From positions 91,909 through 155,908 of the forward strand of contig WLPT01000001.1 of NCBI GenBank assembly GCA_009698675.1: a DNA stretch of 64,000 nucleotides. Direction: 5' to 3'. How positions within the stretch are numbered: position 1 is the stretch's first letter; every line of letters begins with the position of its first letter. Positions 46,595 to 54,839 of the stretch are shown here, in pieces. The position numbers were made by a program, and so were the translations under genes. This DNA is from Actinomycetota bacterium. GTDB lineage: Bacteria; Actinomycetota; Actinomycetes; Nanopelagicales; Nanopelagicaceae. The notes under the pieces are model-generated. The model was not told the DNA's origin and ran no database searches. It saw only the letters and a list, made by a program, of their open reading frames with translations.

Positions 46595-47776
46595 TTAAGC
46601 CGAAACCTCGATGGCAACTGCTACTCCTAGACCAACTCCAATGCATGCCGCAGCGATTCCGATGCCTCCACCACGTCTTTTTAACTCTCGGGCACAGTCG
46701 ATGATGACTCGCGAGGCTGAGGCGCCAACTGGATGCCCGATTGCGATAGCACCTCCATTGACGTTGACACGATTTACATCGATTTCAGGAATCTCATGCA
46801 ACACCGTTAAAACCATTGATGCAAAGGCCTCATTGATCTCCCAGATTGCGATATCGGAGGTGTTGAGCCCCAACTTTGCAAGAAGCAAGTGGATTGCTTT
46901 GACCGGGGCTAGCGTGAACTGATCGGGATCGGTTGCAGTAACTTGTGAAGCCAAAATTTTCCCAATAGGTTGGATTTCATACTCATTGATTAAAGCGCTA
47001 TTTGTAATTAAAGCCGTTACACAGCCATCGTTTAAAGGAGATGAGTTGCCGGCAGTACCCGCGCCATTGGGTGAAAATGCAGATTGCAAATTGGCTAAGC
47101 TCTCTAAGGTTGAATCTGGGCGGATCGATTCATCTTTGGTTACCGAATTAAAAGGAACGACCCAGTCATCGTGCAATCCCTTATTCCACGCGGCATCGGC
47201 TAATTCATGCGATCTTAATGACCATGCATCTTGTTCGGTTCGTGAGATTCCTAAACGCTCGGCAACAAGTTCAGAGCAACGTCCAAGACTGACGGTCCAG
47301 TTGGCAAGCATTCGAGGGTTTGTCATTCGCCAACCAACGGTGCTCTGGTGAAACTTTGGATCAACGGGCTCGAGTTTATTTGTGCGTTCAACTATCCATG
47401 GTGCGCGGCTCATACTTTCAACCCCACCAGAGATTATTAAATTAGCATCGCCAGATTTAACCGCGCGAGCACCTTGTATAAATGACTCAGCACCTGAACC
47501 GCATAATCTATTTAACGTTACCCCTGGAACCGAGTTGGGAAGTCCAGCGAGCAAGGCGCCCATTCGAGCCACATTTCGATTATCTTCTCCAGCTCCATTT
47601 GAATCGCCGATAATTACGTCATCGATACGTGATGGATCGATATTCGCATTTCGCTCCATTAGGGCAGAGATGGTAAATCCTAGAAGATCATCGGGGCGAA
47701 CCTTAGATAGTCCGCCAAAGTACTTACCAAATGGCGTCCGAACTGCACTGGCAATAAATGCCTCAGGAGTTGTCAT
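46595..47776 (-). CDS. Thiolase, 3-oxoadipyl-CoA thiolase-like
   Basis: The 393-residue thiolase II keeps all catalytic residues: Cys in LNRLCGSGAES near residue 90, His in GGAIAIGHPVGASASR near 350, and Cys in AAACIGVGLG near 380. CIGVG rather than the biosynthetic CIGGG form is typical of PcaF/PaaJ thiolases, which cleave 3-oxoadipyl-CoA. It is cotranscribed with the BadI-like gene and divergent from an SDR-Rid-ligase-mutase operon. Cleavage of a carboxylated 3-oxoacyl-CoA at the end of the aromatic pathway is a good fit (inference). Confidence 0.88.
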   Translation of the reverse strand: MTTPEAFIASAVRTPFGKYFGGLSKVRPDDLLGFTISALMERNANIDPSRIDDVIIGDSNGAGEDNRNVARMGALLAGLPNSVPGVTLNRLCGSGAESFIQGARAVKSGDANLIISGGVESMSRAPWIVERTNKLEPVDPKFHQSTVGWRMTNPRMLANWTVSLGRCSELVAERLGISRTEQDAWSLRSHELADAAWNKGLHDDWVVPFNSVTKDESIRPDSTLESLANLQSAFSPNGAGTAGNSSPLNDGCVTALITNSALINEYEIQPIGKILASQVTATDPDQFTLAPVKAIHLLLAKLGLNTSDIAIWEINEAFASMVLTVLHEIPEIDVNRVNVNGGAIAIGHPVGASASRVIIDCARELKRRGGGIGIAAACIGVGLGVAVAIEVSA

Positions 47777-47870
47777 ATGGCGTATTATTGCCTATCGTTA
47801 GAAAAACGCACCATGTATTATGCCCTTGTTCTCGTAAGAAATATCCCTCGGAGATGGAGCCACGACTGTT

Positions 47871-48620
47871 ATGGCAATTACCTTGAGGGTGCTCGTGGTT
47901 GGGGCTGGCCGCGGAATTGGACGTTCTATCTCGACTGCGTTATTAGATCTAGGACATGATGTAGCGCTCTGTTCACGTACTCGCTCTGACCTAGAACTTA
48001 TAACTGCGGGCAGATCTAACAAAACACTTCTAATTACCGCCGATGTGACCGCTGGAGGAAGTGGTGAGTCAGTCATTAGCCAAGTAATCAACGCATGGGG
48101 CGCGATCGATGTGCTTATTCTCAACGCCGGAGACGGAGTCAGCGCCCCCATAGATAAGACAACAGATGAGATGTGGGATCACATGCTCGACCTGAATTTA
48201 AGTGCACCGTTTAGATTTATGCGCGCCGCAGTACCACATATGAAAGAGAAAAAAAGCGGGAAGATAATTGTTATTGCAAGCAAGGCCGGCCTAGTCGGTG
48301 AGGCAAATGTTGCCGCTTATACTTCGGCAAAACACGGAGTCGTTGGTTTAGTACGTGCTGCCGCAAGTGAGTTGAAACGCTATGGAATTACCGTGAATGC
48401 AGTCTGTCCCGATTTTGTAGATACACCAATGACTCAACGCACTTTGCAAGCAGCTGCCGAAAGAACTGGGAAAGGCATCGATGAGGTTAAAGCTGGGCTT
48501 GAATCGAAGTTAATCGGAGGACGTCTGCTTACCAGCGATGAGGTTGCAGAAGCGGCAATTTCATTCTTGAACGATGAAGAGACAACTGGAGTTACACAAC
48601 TGCTCGAAGGAGGGCAATAA
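47871..48620 (+). CDS. Short-chain dehydrogenase/reductase
   Basis: The 249-residue SDR has VLVVGAGRGIGRSISTALL near residue 7, LILNAGDG near 84, Ser in VIASKAGLVG near 139, and YTSAK with the catalytic Tyr and Lys near 152. The layout resembles FabG-type 3-oxoacyl reductases. It is the first gene of a forward operon with the Rid, synthetase, ligase and mutase genes and is divergent from the thiolase gene. A role in reducing or oxidising a ring or chain oxo group of the pathway is an inference. Confidence 0.85.
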   Translation: MAITLRVLVVGAGRGIGRSISTALLDLGHDVALCSRTRSDLELITAGRSNKTLLITADVTAGGSGESVISQVINAWGAIDVLILNAGDGVSAPIDKTTDEMWDHMLDLNLSAPFRFMRAAVPHMKEKKSGKIIVIASKAGLVGEANVAAYTSAKHGVVGLVRAAASELKRYGITVNAVCPDFVDTPMTQRTLQAAAERTGKGIDEVKAGLESKLIGGRLLTSDEVAEAAISFLNDEETTGVTQLLEGGQ

Positions 48621-48621
48621 C

Positions 48622-49014
48622 ATGACAATTAAAAAGATTAATCCAGAGACACTTGCTCCTCCAATAGGCTTTTCCCATGCCGTAATTGCAGAGGGACGGT
48701 TTATATTCTTAGCTGGGCAAACGGCGCTAAACAAAGAGAATGTGATCGTCGGTGAGAACATCGTTAGTCAGTTTGAAAAAGCGCTCATCAACTTAGTTAC
48801 CTCTTTGCGTGAAGCCGGCGGAACCCCTGAAAACCTAGTTAAAATCACTATTTTTTGCGTCGATCCAGTGGATTATCGTGCACACTCACGAGATATCGGG
48901 AAAACGTGGCAGTCACTCCTTGGTAAGAATTTTCCTGCGATGACTCTCGTAGGTGTTACCAGACTTTGGGATGATGCAGCTCTCGTTGAAATTGAAGGAA
49001 TAGCCTGTCTCTAA
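48622..49014 (+). CDS. Rid (YjgF/UK114) family protein lacking the usual arginine
   Basis: The 130-residue protein has the Rid fold: FSHAVIAEGRFIFLAGQTAL near residue 17, FEKALINLVTSLREAGGTPE near 48, and ALVEIEGIACL at the end. In RidA an arginine (Arg105 in Escherichia coli, in PARS) binds the carboxylate of the imine substrate. Here that place reads PAMT, so the arginine is a methionine. This puts the protein outside the RidA group and suggests a substrate without that carboxylate, for example a CoA thioester enamine (inference). I chose ATG 48622, with GAAGGAGGG upstream; the frame opens 16 codons earlier, inside the SDR gene. Its stop overlaps the next start by 1 base. Confidence 0.85.
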   Translation: MTIKKINPETLAPPIGFSHAVIAEGRFIFLAGQTALNKENVIVGENIVSQFEKALINLVTSLREAGGTPENLVKITIFCVDPVDYRAHSRDIGKTWQSLLGKNFPAMTLVGVTRLWDDAALVEIEGIACL

Positions 49015-51080
49015 TGAACTCTATCTCCCTATTATGGAACGCTCAATCAATCGCGATTATTGGTGCAACTGAGCGCGAAAATGCTATGGGACGAGCACCA
49101 ATCGAGTACTTACAAAGATTTGGCTACGCAGGCAGAATTTATCCAATAAATCCCAAGAGTCCGACGGTGTTAGGCCTGCAGAGTTTTGCAAAAATAACTC
49201 AGGTAAAAGCCGAGATTGATTTAGCTCTAATTATGCTCCCCGCGGAATTGGCAGAAGAAGCTTTAGTTGACTGTGCAGCAGCCGGTGTAAAGATAGTTAT
49301 CGTTATGTCATCAGGATTTGCCGAATCCGATGATGCTGGAGTAATAGCGCAGGCAAAATTAGTTGATATAGCCAAGAAGGCTGGGATGCGCCTTGTTGGT
49401 CCTAACTGCATTGGCTCCATAGGGGGTGCAAATAAACTCGTTGCATCTTTCTCCCCAGTATTCTCAGCACCAACTACCGTATTAGAGGCTGGAAACATCG
49501 CCTTGGTTAGTCAGTCCGGAGCCCTTGGATACGGCATGTATTCATTAGGAGTTGAGCAGGGGGTGCCTATCGGCGTAGTTGTCACCACGGGCAATGAGGC
49601 CGATGTCAGTAATTTAGAGGTTGCTAATGCCTTAGCCGATGATCCGGCAATCTGTGCTATTTTGCTCTATGCAGAGTCGGTAACCGATGTAGAAACGCTT
49701 CGTAAGATTTCAAGGAAGAAACCCACTGCAATCTTAAAAGTAGGACGATCGGTTCAAGGAGCGATTGCAGCGGCTTCACACACAGGTGCGCTGGCAACGC
49801 AGGATCGAGTAGTCGATGCAGCCATAAAGGCTACGGGCGCTGTACGTGTGGACGATGTTGAACAGCTACTAGATGCTGGTGCAATCTTTGCCTCTGGAGT
49901 TAAATCATTAGGTAAGCGAGTGGCAATCATTACGACCTCCGGAGGCAGCGGGATCTTGGCCACGGATGCATTAGAGAAGAACGGGCTTGAGTTAGCAGTT
50001 CTTGCTCCAGAGACTTTGGCCGAACTCAAGAAAATTGTTCCATCCTATGGAAATGCAAATAACCCAGTGGATGTCACTGCAGCAGTGATGTCGTCGCCTG
50101 ATTTGTTTGAGAAATGTTTGGATGTTTTAGCTAAAGATAAAGGCGTAGATTCAATAATCGCCTGTTTTGCCGTTCTTGTTGGTTCCGATGTTGATCGAAT
50201 CGCTTCGGCGCTGGGCAATGTAAGGAAGGTTCGAGAGTTACCAATTGCAGTTGCACGCACAGGATCAAAAAATTTAGCGCCACAAGCCAGTGGAATTTTT
50301 AAGAGTGTAAACATTCCAGTCTTTCCAACGCCTGATAGAGCAGTTGCGGCGCTGAGAATATTAAACGATAGCGCCTGTGTGCCCACGGAGATTGAAGTTA
50401 AGGTTTCCACTGAGGTATTTCCAACTCCATCAAACTCTGCCACTGAGGTCGAGATGAAAGAGATTTGGAAGAGCGTTGGAGTTCCCGTTCCGCTCTCAAT
50501 GGTCATTAGCGATGAAAATTCGGTTCTATCTGCAGTCGAATATGTAGGAGGACGTGCGGTATTCAAGGCGGTTATCCCGGGGCTTCTTCATAAGAGCGAG
50601 GCTGGCGCAGTTGCCTTGGATATTAATTCAAGCAATGCCCAAGCAACATTTAATCGCCTCTCAGAGCTTTCCGGAGGCGGTTCCAAGAATGACGTTCTCG
50701 TTGAAACCTTTGTACCTAAAGGCGTTGAGGCCTTAGTTGGAGTAACACCATCATCTCTAGGAAAAGTGATCACTATAGGCGTTGGCGGAATCCTCACTGA
50801 GATTATCTCTGATGTTTCTATTCGACTACTGCCAATCAATGAAGCGGTACTTCGAGAGATGATCTCTGAAACACGACTAGCCCCACTATTTGCTGGAGCT
50901 CGGGGAGCTGCGCCGGCAGATATCGAGGCATTTATCTCTGCGGTACTTCGAATCGCCGAAGTTGCAGCGACATTTCCAGATTCCAGTGAGTTAGATATTA
51001 ATCCACTGACTGTCTTGCATAAAGGTGCATGGGTTTTAGATACTGCATATTCAATACCTACCGAAGGGAAACACCACTAA
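49014..51080 (+). CDS. ADP-forming acyl-CoA synthetase, single chain
   Basis: The 688-residue protein has the full acetyl-CoA synthetase (ADP-forming) layout: CoA-binding domain (IAIIGATERENAMGRAPIEY near residue 12), a succinyl-CoA ligase-like part with SQSGALGYGMYS near 166, the probable phosphohistidine in ASHTGALATQ near 253, and a C-terminal ATP-grasp domain (AVFKAVIPGLLHKSEAGAV near 515). Such enzymes interconvert acyl-CoA and acid with ATP/ADP. It may recover ATP from succinyl-CoA or another pathway CoA, or activate a substrate. It is joined to neighbours by a 1-base overlap upstream and zero gap downstream. Confidence 0.88.
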   Translation: MNSISLLWNAQSIAIIGATERENAMGRAPIEYLQRFGYAGRIYPINPKSPTVLGLQSFAKITQVKAEIDLALIMLPAELAEEALVDCAAAGVKIVIVMSSGFAESDDAGVIAQAKLVDIAKKAGMRLVGPNCIGSIGGANKLVASFSPVFSAPTTVLEAGNIALVSQSGALGYGMYSLGVEQGVPIGVVVTTGNEADVSNLEVANALADDPAICAILLYAESVTDVETLRKISRKKPTAILKVGRSVQGAIAAASHTGALATQDRVVDAAIKATGAVRVDDVEQLLDAGAIFASGVKSLGKRVAIITTSGGSGILATDALEKNGLELAVLAPETLAELKKIVPSYGNANNPVDVTAAVMSSPDLFEKCLDVLAKDKGVDSIIACFAVLVGSDVDRIASALGNVRKVRELPIAVARTGSKNLAPQASGIFKSVNIPVFPTPDRAVAALRILNDSACVPTEIEVKVSTEVFPTPSNSATEVEMKEIWKSVGVPVPLSMVISDENSVLSAVEYVGGRAVFKAVIPGLLHKSEAGAVALDINSSNAQATFNRLSELSGGGSKNDVLVETFVPKGVEALVGVTPSSLGKVITIGVGGILTEIISDVSIRLLPINEAVLREMISETRLAPLFAGARGAAPADIEAFISAVLRIAEVAATFPDSSELDINPLTVLHKGAWVLDTAYSIPTEGKHH

Positions 51081-52637
51081 ATGGACGTTGGAACATTAGT
51101 AGCGCGCGCAACTCGCGCCTATAGCGATCGCCCGGCTGTTGAGAGCGAAGAGGGTGTTCTTACTTTTGGCCAGATTGGTGGTCGTATCTTCCAATTGTCT
51201 AGAGCTCTCCGAGCCCTCGGCTTACAGAATGAAGATCGCGTTTTAGATCTGCAGTTTAATCAAATCTCATATATTGAAAGTGATCTCGGAATTTCTAGTG
51301 CTGGTCTTTGTCGGGTGGCGCTTAACTATCGATTGCACCCTAATGATTGGATTCGCATCGCCAAAGATTGCGGCGCGACTACTTTAATTGTGGATCATAA
51401 ATTTTGGGAAGAGTCTGCACCAGTTCGTGCATTAGTTAAGCACGTCATTTTGATTCATGGATCTGAACCAGGGGCCACGAATTATGAGGATTTCTTAGCG
51501 GCTCAAGTTGCAGAGCCATTATTGCTTGCAGTGAATCCAGATTCACTAGTCTCGCTTAACTACTCAAGTGGAACTACTGGAAATCCAAAGGGAGCAATCA
51601 GAACTCACAGAAATAGAATTGCAAGTCTAAATAATATTGTGACAGATATTCTCAAGCGCACTCCTGATGAAACGGATTGCTGGATTCACGCTGGTCCTGT
51701 TACGCACACGAGTGGATTATTCGTTCTTCCTTACTTTGCATTTGGTGCAAAACAAATAGTCCAGTCAAAGTTTGATCCAGATGATTTTGTCGATGTGATT
51801 GTTAATCGTGGAGGAAATGCCACAGCACTTGTCCCAACGATGATCGCTCGATTGTTAGCAATGCCTGGAATGAGTCGTGAAAAAATGGCAAACCTACGCT
51901 TATTAGGTTATGCAGGGGCACCAATGACTCCTGAGCATATTAAGCAGTGTTACGAAACAATTACAAAGAATATGGTTCAGTACTACGGGCTTGTTGAAGC
52001 TATTCCACCAGTGACTGTGTTGAGTGCTGCAGACCACGAACTTGGGCTCGATGGCAATCCTGAGTTACTCACGAGTGCCGGTAAGGCCTGTATTGGTGTT
52101 GAGATTCTGATCGTGGATGAGGATAACAATCCAGTTCCAGTTGGCGAGATTGGTGAGGTTATTACTCGAGGCGACCATGTAATGCGTGGCTACTATGGCG
52201 CTGCGGGTATGGATGCAACGGTGACTAAGGCCGTTCGCGATGGCTGGCTCCATACGGGAGATTTAGGACGCCTAGATGCCGATAATCGGCTTTATCTTGT
52301 AGATCGCAAAGGCGACATGATTATTAGCGGTGGTTACAACATCTACCCTCGTGAAATTGAAGATGTAGTTGCAGATGTAGAGGGCGTTTTGGAAGTTGCC
52401 GTTATTGGCGTGAAGGATGTTGAGTGGGGTCAGCGCGTAGTTGCAATGGTGACGTTAAAACCTGGAGTATCTGCAACCGAAGAAGAGATTTCGGAGAAGA
52501 TCATGGCGCACTGTAAATCCAATATGGCCTCGTATAAGAAACCTAAAGTTGTAATGGTTCTCAAAGAGTTCCCACTTAATTCAACTGGCAAAATTGCTAA
52601 AAAAATCCTGCGACAACAACTAGAAGAGGGCAACTAG
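51081..52637 (+). CDS. AMP-forming acyl-CoA ligase
   Basis: The 518-residue class I adenylate-forming enzyme has P-loop-like LNYSSGTTGNPKGAIRTH near residue 156, YYGLVEAIPP near 296, HTGDLGRLD near 393, the hinge DRKGDMIISGGYNIYPREIE near 409, and the catalytic lysine in NSTGKIAKKILR near 500. The family activates fatty or aryl acids to CoA thioesters. The acid cannot be told from sequence. A more typical 2-aminobenzoate ligase is encoded at 54836-56440, so this one probably serves another intermediate or a precursor. Confidence 0.88.
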   Translation: MDVGTLVARATRAYSDRPAVESEEGVLTFGQIGGRIFQLSRALRALGLQNEDRVLDLQFNQISYIESDLGISSAGLCRVALNYRLHPNDWIRIAKDCGATTLIVDHKFWEESAPVRALVKHVILIHGSEPGATNYEDFLAAQVAEPLLLAVNPDSLVSLNYSSGTTGNPKGAIRTHRNRIASLNNIVTDILKRTPDETDCWIHAGPVTHTSGLFVLPYFAFGAKQIVQSKFDPDDFVDVIVNRGGNATALVPTMIARLLAMPGMSREKMANLRLLGYAGAPMTPEHIKQCYETITKNMVQYYGLVEAIPPVTVLSAADHELGLDGNPELLTSAGKACIGVEILIVDEDNNPVPVGEIGEVITRGDHVMRGYYGAAGMDATVTKAVRDGWLHTGDLGRLDADNRLYLVDRKGDMIISGGYNIYPREIEDVVADVEGVLEVAVIGVKDVEWGQRVVAMVTLKPGVSATEEEISEKIMAHCKSNMASYKKPKVVMVLKEFPLNSTGKIAKKILRQQLEEGN

Positions 52638-52639
52638 CT

Positions 52640-54133
52640 ATGCCAATCGAAGAGCCTGGTAAATACCCTTACACCCGTGGCATAAATGCCGATCCAGGGG
52701 TTTGGACTATGGGCCAGTACGGTGGATTTGGTACACCGGCTGAAACTAACCAGCGTTTTCGAATGTTACTTGATCAAGGGTTAACTGGTTTCAGTGTTGC
52801 ATTAGATCTGCCAACTCAGCTTGGTTTGGACTCAGATGATCCATTGTCACTTGGTGAGGTAGGCCGAGTAGGTGTTGCAATTGATAGCTTGCGTGACATT
52901 GAGATCCTTATGGACGGAATTCCACTCGAGAAAATTACGCAAGTACGGACTACTGCAAATTCAATTGGATATATTTGGGCAGCGATGTTCATTGCGTTAG
53001 CCGAACAGCGCGAAATGGATCCCAATAAGTTTGGAATGTTCATTCAAAACGATGTTTTAAAAGAGTACATCGCGCGTGGAACTCAGATTTTTCCGGCCGA
53101 GGCTGGACTTAAGTTATCTGTCGATGTGATTGAGTACATCGCCACTAAGATTCCCCGCTGGGTTTCACTGGCAATGAGCGGATACCATATTCGAGAGTCA
53201 GGATCTGATGCAGTACAAGAGGTAGCTTTTACTTTCGCCAATGCGCGTGAGTATCTCGATGCCGCGATTGCTCGCGGAGTAAGCGTTGATCAAATCGCTG
53301 CAACTTTGTTTACATTCTTATCCTCAAATATTGAGTTCTTGCCTGAAATAGCTAAGTTCAGAGCGGCCCGTAAGACGTGGGCCCGTCTGATTCATGAGAA
53401 ATATGAGCCACAAGATGCCGCCTCTGAAAAACTACGTATCTTTGCATTTACCGCCGGTTCCTCACTAACGGCACAACAGTCCATGAACAACGTAGTTCGC
53501 ACCTCGGTTGAGATGTTGGCTGCAGCGCTAGGCGGAATTCAAACGATGCATGTGTCGGCATTCGATGAGGCCTTAGGAGTACCTACAGAAGAGGCGGCTA
53601 TGTTGGCCCTTCGTACACAGCAGGTGATCGCCTTTGAAACGGGAGTATTGAGTACCGCCGATCCTTTAGCTGGAAGCTATGAAATTGAGCGCCTAACCGA
53701 TGAACTTGCCGAGAAAATGTGGGCAATGCTTGAAGATATAGAAAAACGTGGTGGCGCATTGGCCTGTATCAATAGCGGCTACTTCTCTAATGAACTCTCT
53801 GAAAAGGCCTATGCCTTTGCCATGGCAATTGAGTCAGGGGAGCGCAAACTAGTTGGAGTAAATATCTTTAAAGCAGATACTCCACCATATAAGGCATTTG
53901 AGATTAATCCTGAAAGCGAAGCGGGCCAAGTTGCCGCCCTTGAGGCCGTTCGAGCCGGTCGCAATAACGATTTAGTAATGCATGCACTTGCAGATTTACA
54001 TGCGGCAGCTAAAGCCGGAGACAATATTATGGAGAGCTGCATTGCTGCCGTAAAGGCCTATGCCACTGTTGGTGAGATTGTTAATGAACTACGTAAGGTC
54101 TATGGAAAATGGCAGCCTACGAGAGTTTTTTAA
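52640..54133 (+). CDS. B12-dependent acyl-CoA mutase, large (catalytic) subunit
   Basis: The 497-residue protein is the TIM-barrel part of a methylmalonyl-CoA-mutase-type enzyme without its own cobalamin domain. Measured against Propionibacterium mutase, Tyr89 (WTMGQYGGFGT near residue 27), Gln197 and Arg207 (FIQNDVLKEYIAR near 133), and His244 (SGYHIRESG near 182) are all kept. Isobutyryl- and 2-hydroxyisobutyryl-CoA mutases change the Tyr and Arg. Two arginines normally flanking the Tyr motif (RPWTIRQY) are Gly here (GVWTMGQY). The small subunit and MeaB genes lie about 2.5 kb away on a different promoter. Substrate is probably a carboxylated or 4-oxo acyl-CoA. It overlaps the convergent hydrolase gene by 17 bases. 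Confidence 0.87.
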   Translation: MPIEEPGKYPYTRGINADPGVWTMGQYGGFGTPAETNQRFRMLLDQGLTGFSVALDLPTQLGLDSDDPLSLGEVGRVGVAIDSLRDIEILMDGIPLEKITQVRTTANSIGYIWAAMFIALAEQREMDPNKFGMFIQNDVLKEYIARGTQIFPAEAGLKLSVDVIEYIATKIPRWVSLAMSGYHIRESGSDAVQEVAFTFANAREYLDAAIARGVSVDQIAATLFTFLSSNIEFLPEIAKFRAARKTWARLIHEKYEPQDAASEKLRIFAFTAGSSLTAQQSMNNVVRTSVEMLAAALGGIQTMHVSAFDEALGVPTEEAAMLALRTQQVIAFETGVLSTADPLAGSYEIERLTDELAEKMWAMLEDIEKRGGALACINSGYFSNELSEKAYAFAMAIESGERKLVGVNIFKADTPPYKAFEINPESEAGQVAALEAVRAGRNNDLVMHALADLHAAAKAGDNIMESCIAAVKAYATVGEIVNELRKVYGKWQPTRVF

Positions 54134-54839
54134 GTTGCTCTACAACGATCTCGATAGGTTGGGCTCTGTAGTCAATGAGTTCAAAGTGACCTGTATCTTC
54201 TAGTTCAATTAACTGACAATCAAGTCCTGCGCCCTTATATGATGCAAGAAGTGTTCGTGAGAGCTCTACTGGAACGCGAATATCATCAATCCCATGAATT
54301 ATCAATACGGGCACCTTTGTATTGCGTGTTAAATTTGGATCAAAGTCTGGGCGATTGACTGCGCTCTCACCAAGAAAACTACGTACGGCGCCTTCATCTA
54401 AATTTAGCGCATCGGCTGTAGCTAAATCAGCCACTGGAGCAAGTGTAATAACAGCCTTTATTAAAGGTGAGGTTTGAGAATCCGCGGCTAAAAGCGCTAA
54501 GTGTCCTCCTGCGGAGTGACCTATGAGCGTTCCACCTTTTGCGTGCATGATGGCAGCGCGAATATCGCTTAAGTATTTATCTGGCTCACCAGGAGTTCGA
54601 CGGTATTCAACTAAATGCACTCGCCAACCCAGATCTGATAGAGCACCGGCATAGGGACGAAGATGCGATAAATCATATTCAGTGCGCCAATATCCACCGT
54701 GAATAAGTATCACTTGGCCTAATTGAACTCCGGTCGCCTCAAATATCTCCGTAAAGTTATCGGGTTCAACGCCGTATTTTTCAATACTGCTACACGAGCG
54801 CGTAGGCAGATCAAAGACTGACCTATCTTCGGCTCTCAT
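54117..54839 (-). CDS. Alpha/beta hydrolase, kynurenine formamidase-like
   Basis: The 240-residue hydrolase carries an HGGYW oxyanion motif (VILIHGGYWRTEYDLS near residue 42), the nucleophile Ser in LIGHSAGGHLALLA near 107, Asp in LIIHGIDDIRVPV near 182, and His in EDTGHFELID near 218. HGG(Y/F)W with this layout is typical of animal-type arylformamidase, which frees kynurenine from N-formylkynurenine. Its gene overlaps the 2-aminobenzoate-CoA ligase gene by 4 bases, so anthranilate may come from tryptophan by the kynurenine route (inference). No tryptophan dioxygenase or kynureninase gene is in the window. Confidence 0.78.
   Translation of the reverse strand: MRAEDRSVFDLPTRSCSSIEKYGVEPDNFTEIFEATGVQLGQVILIHGGYWRTEYDLSHLRPYAGALSDLGWRVHLVEYRRTPGEPDKYLSDIRAAIMHAKGGTLIGHSAGGHLALLAADSQTSPLIKAVITLAPVADLATADALNLDEGAVRSFLGESAVNRPDFDPNLTRNTKVPVLIIHGIDDIRVPVELSRTLLASYKGAGLDCQLIELEDTGHFELIDYRAQPIEIVVEQLKKLS

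Noticed and set aside
52640-54133. 2-hydroxyisobutyryl- or isobutyryl-CoA mutase
   Set aside because: Those enzymes replace Tyr89 (Ile or Phe) and Arg207 (Gln). Both residues are kept here.
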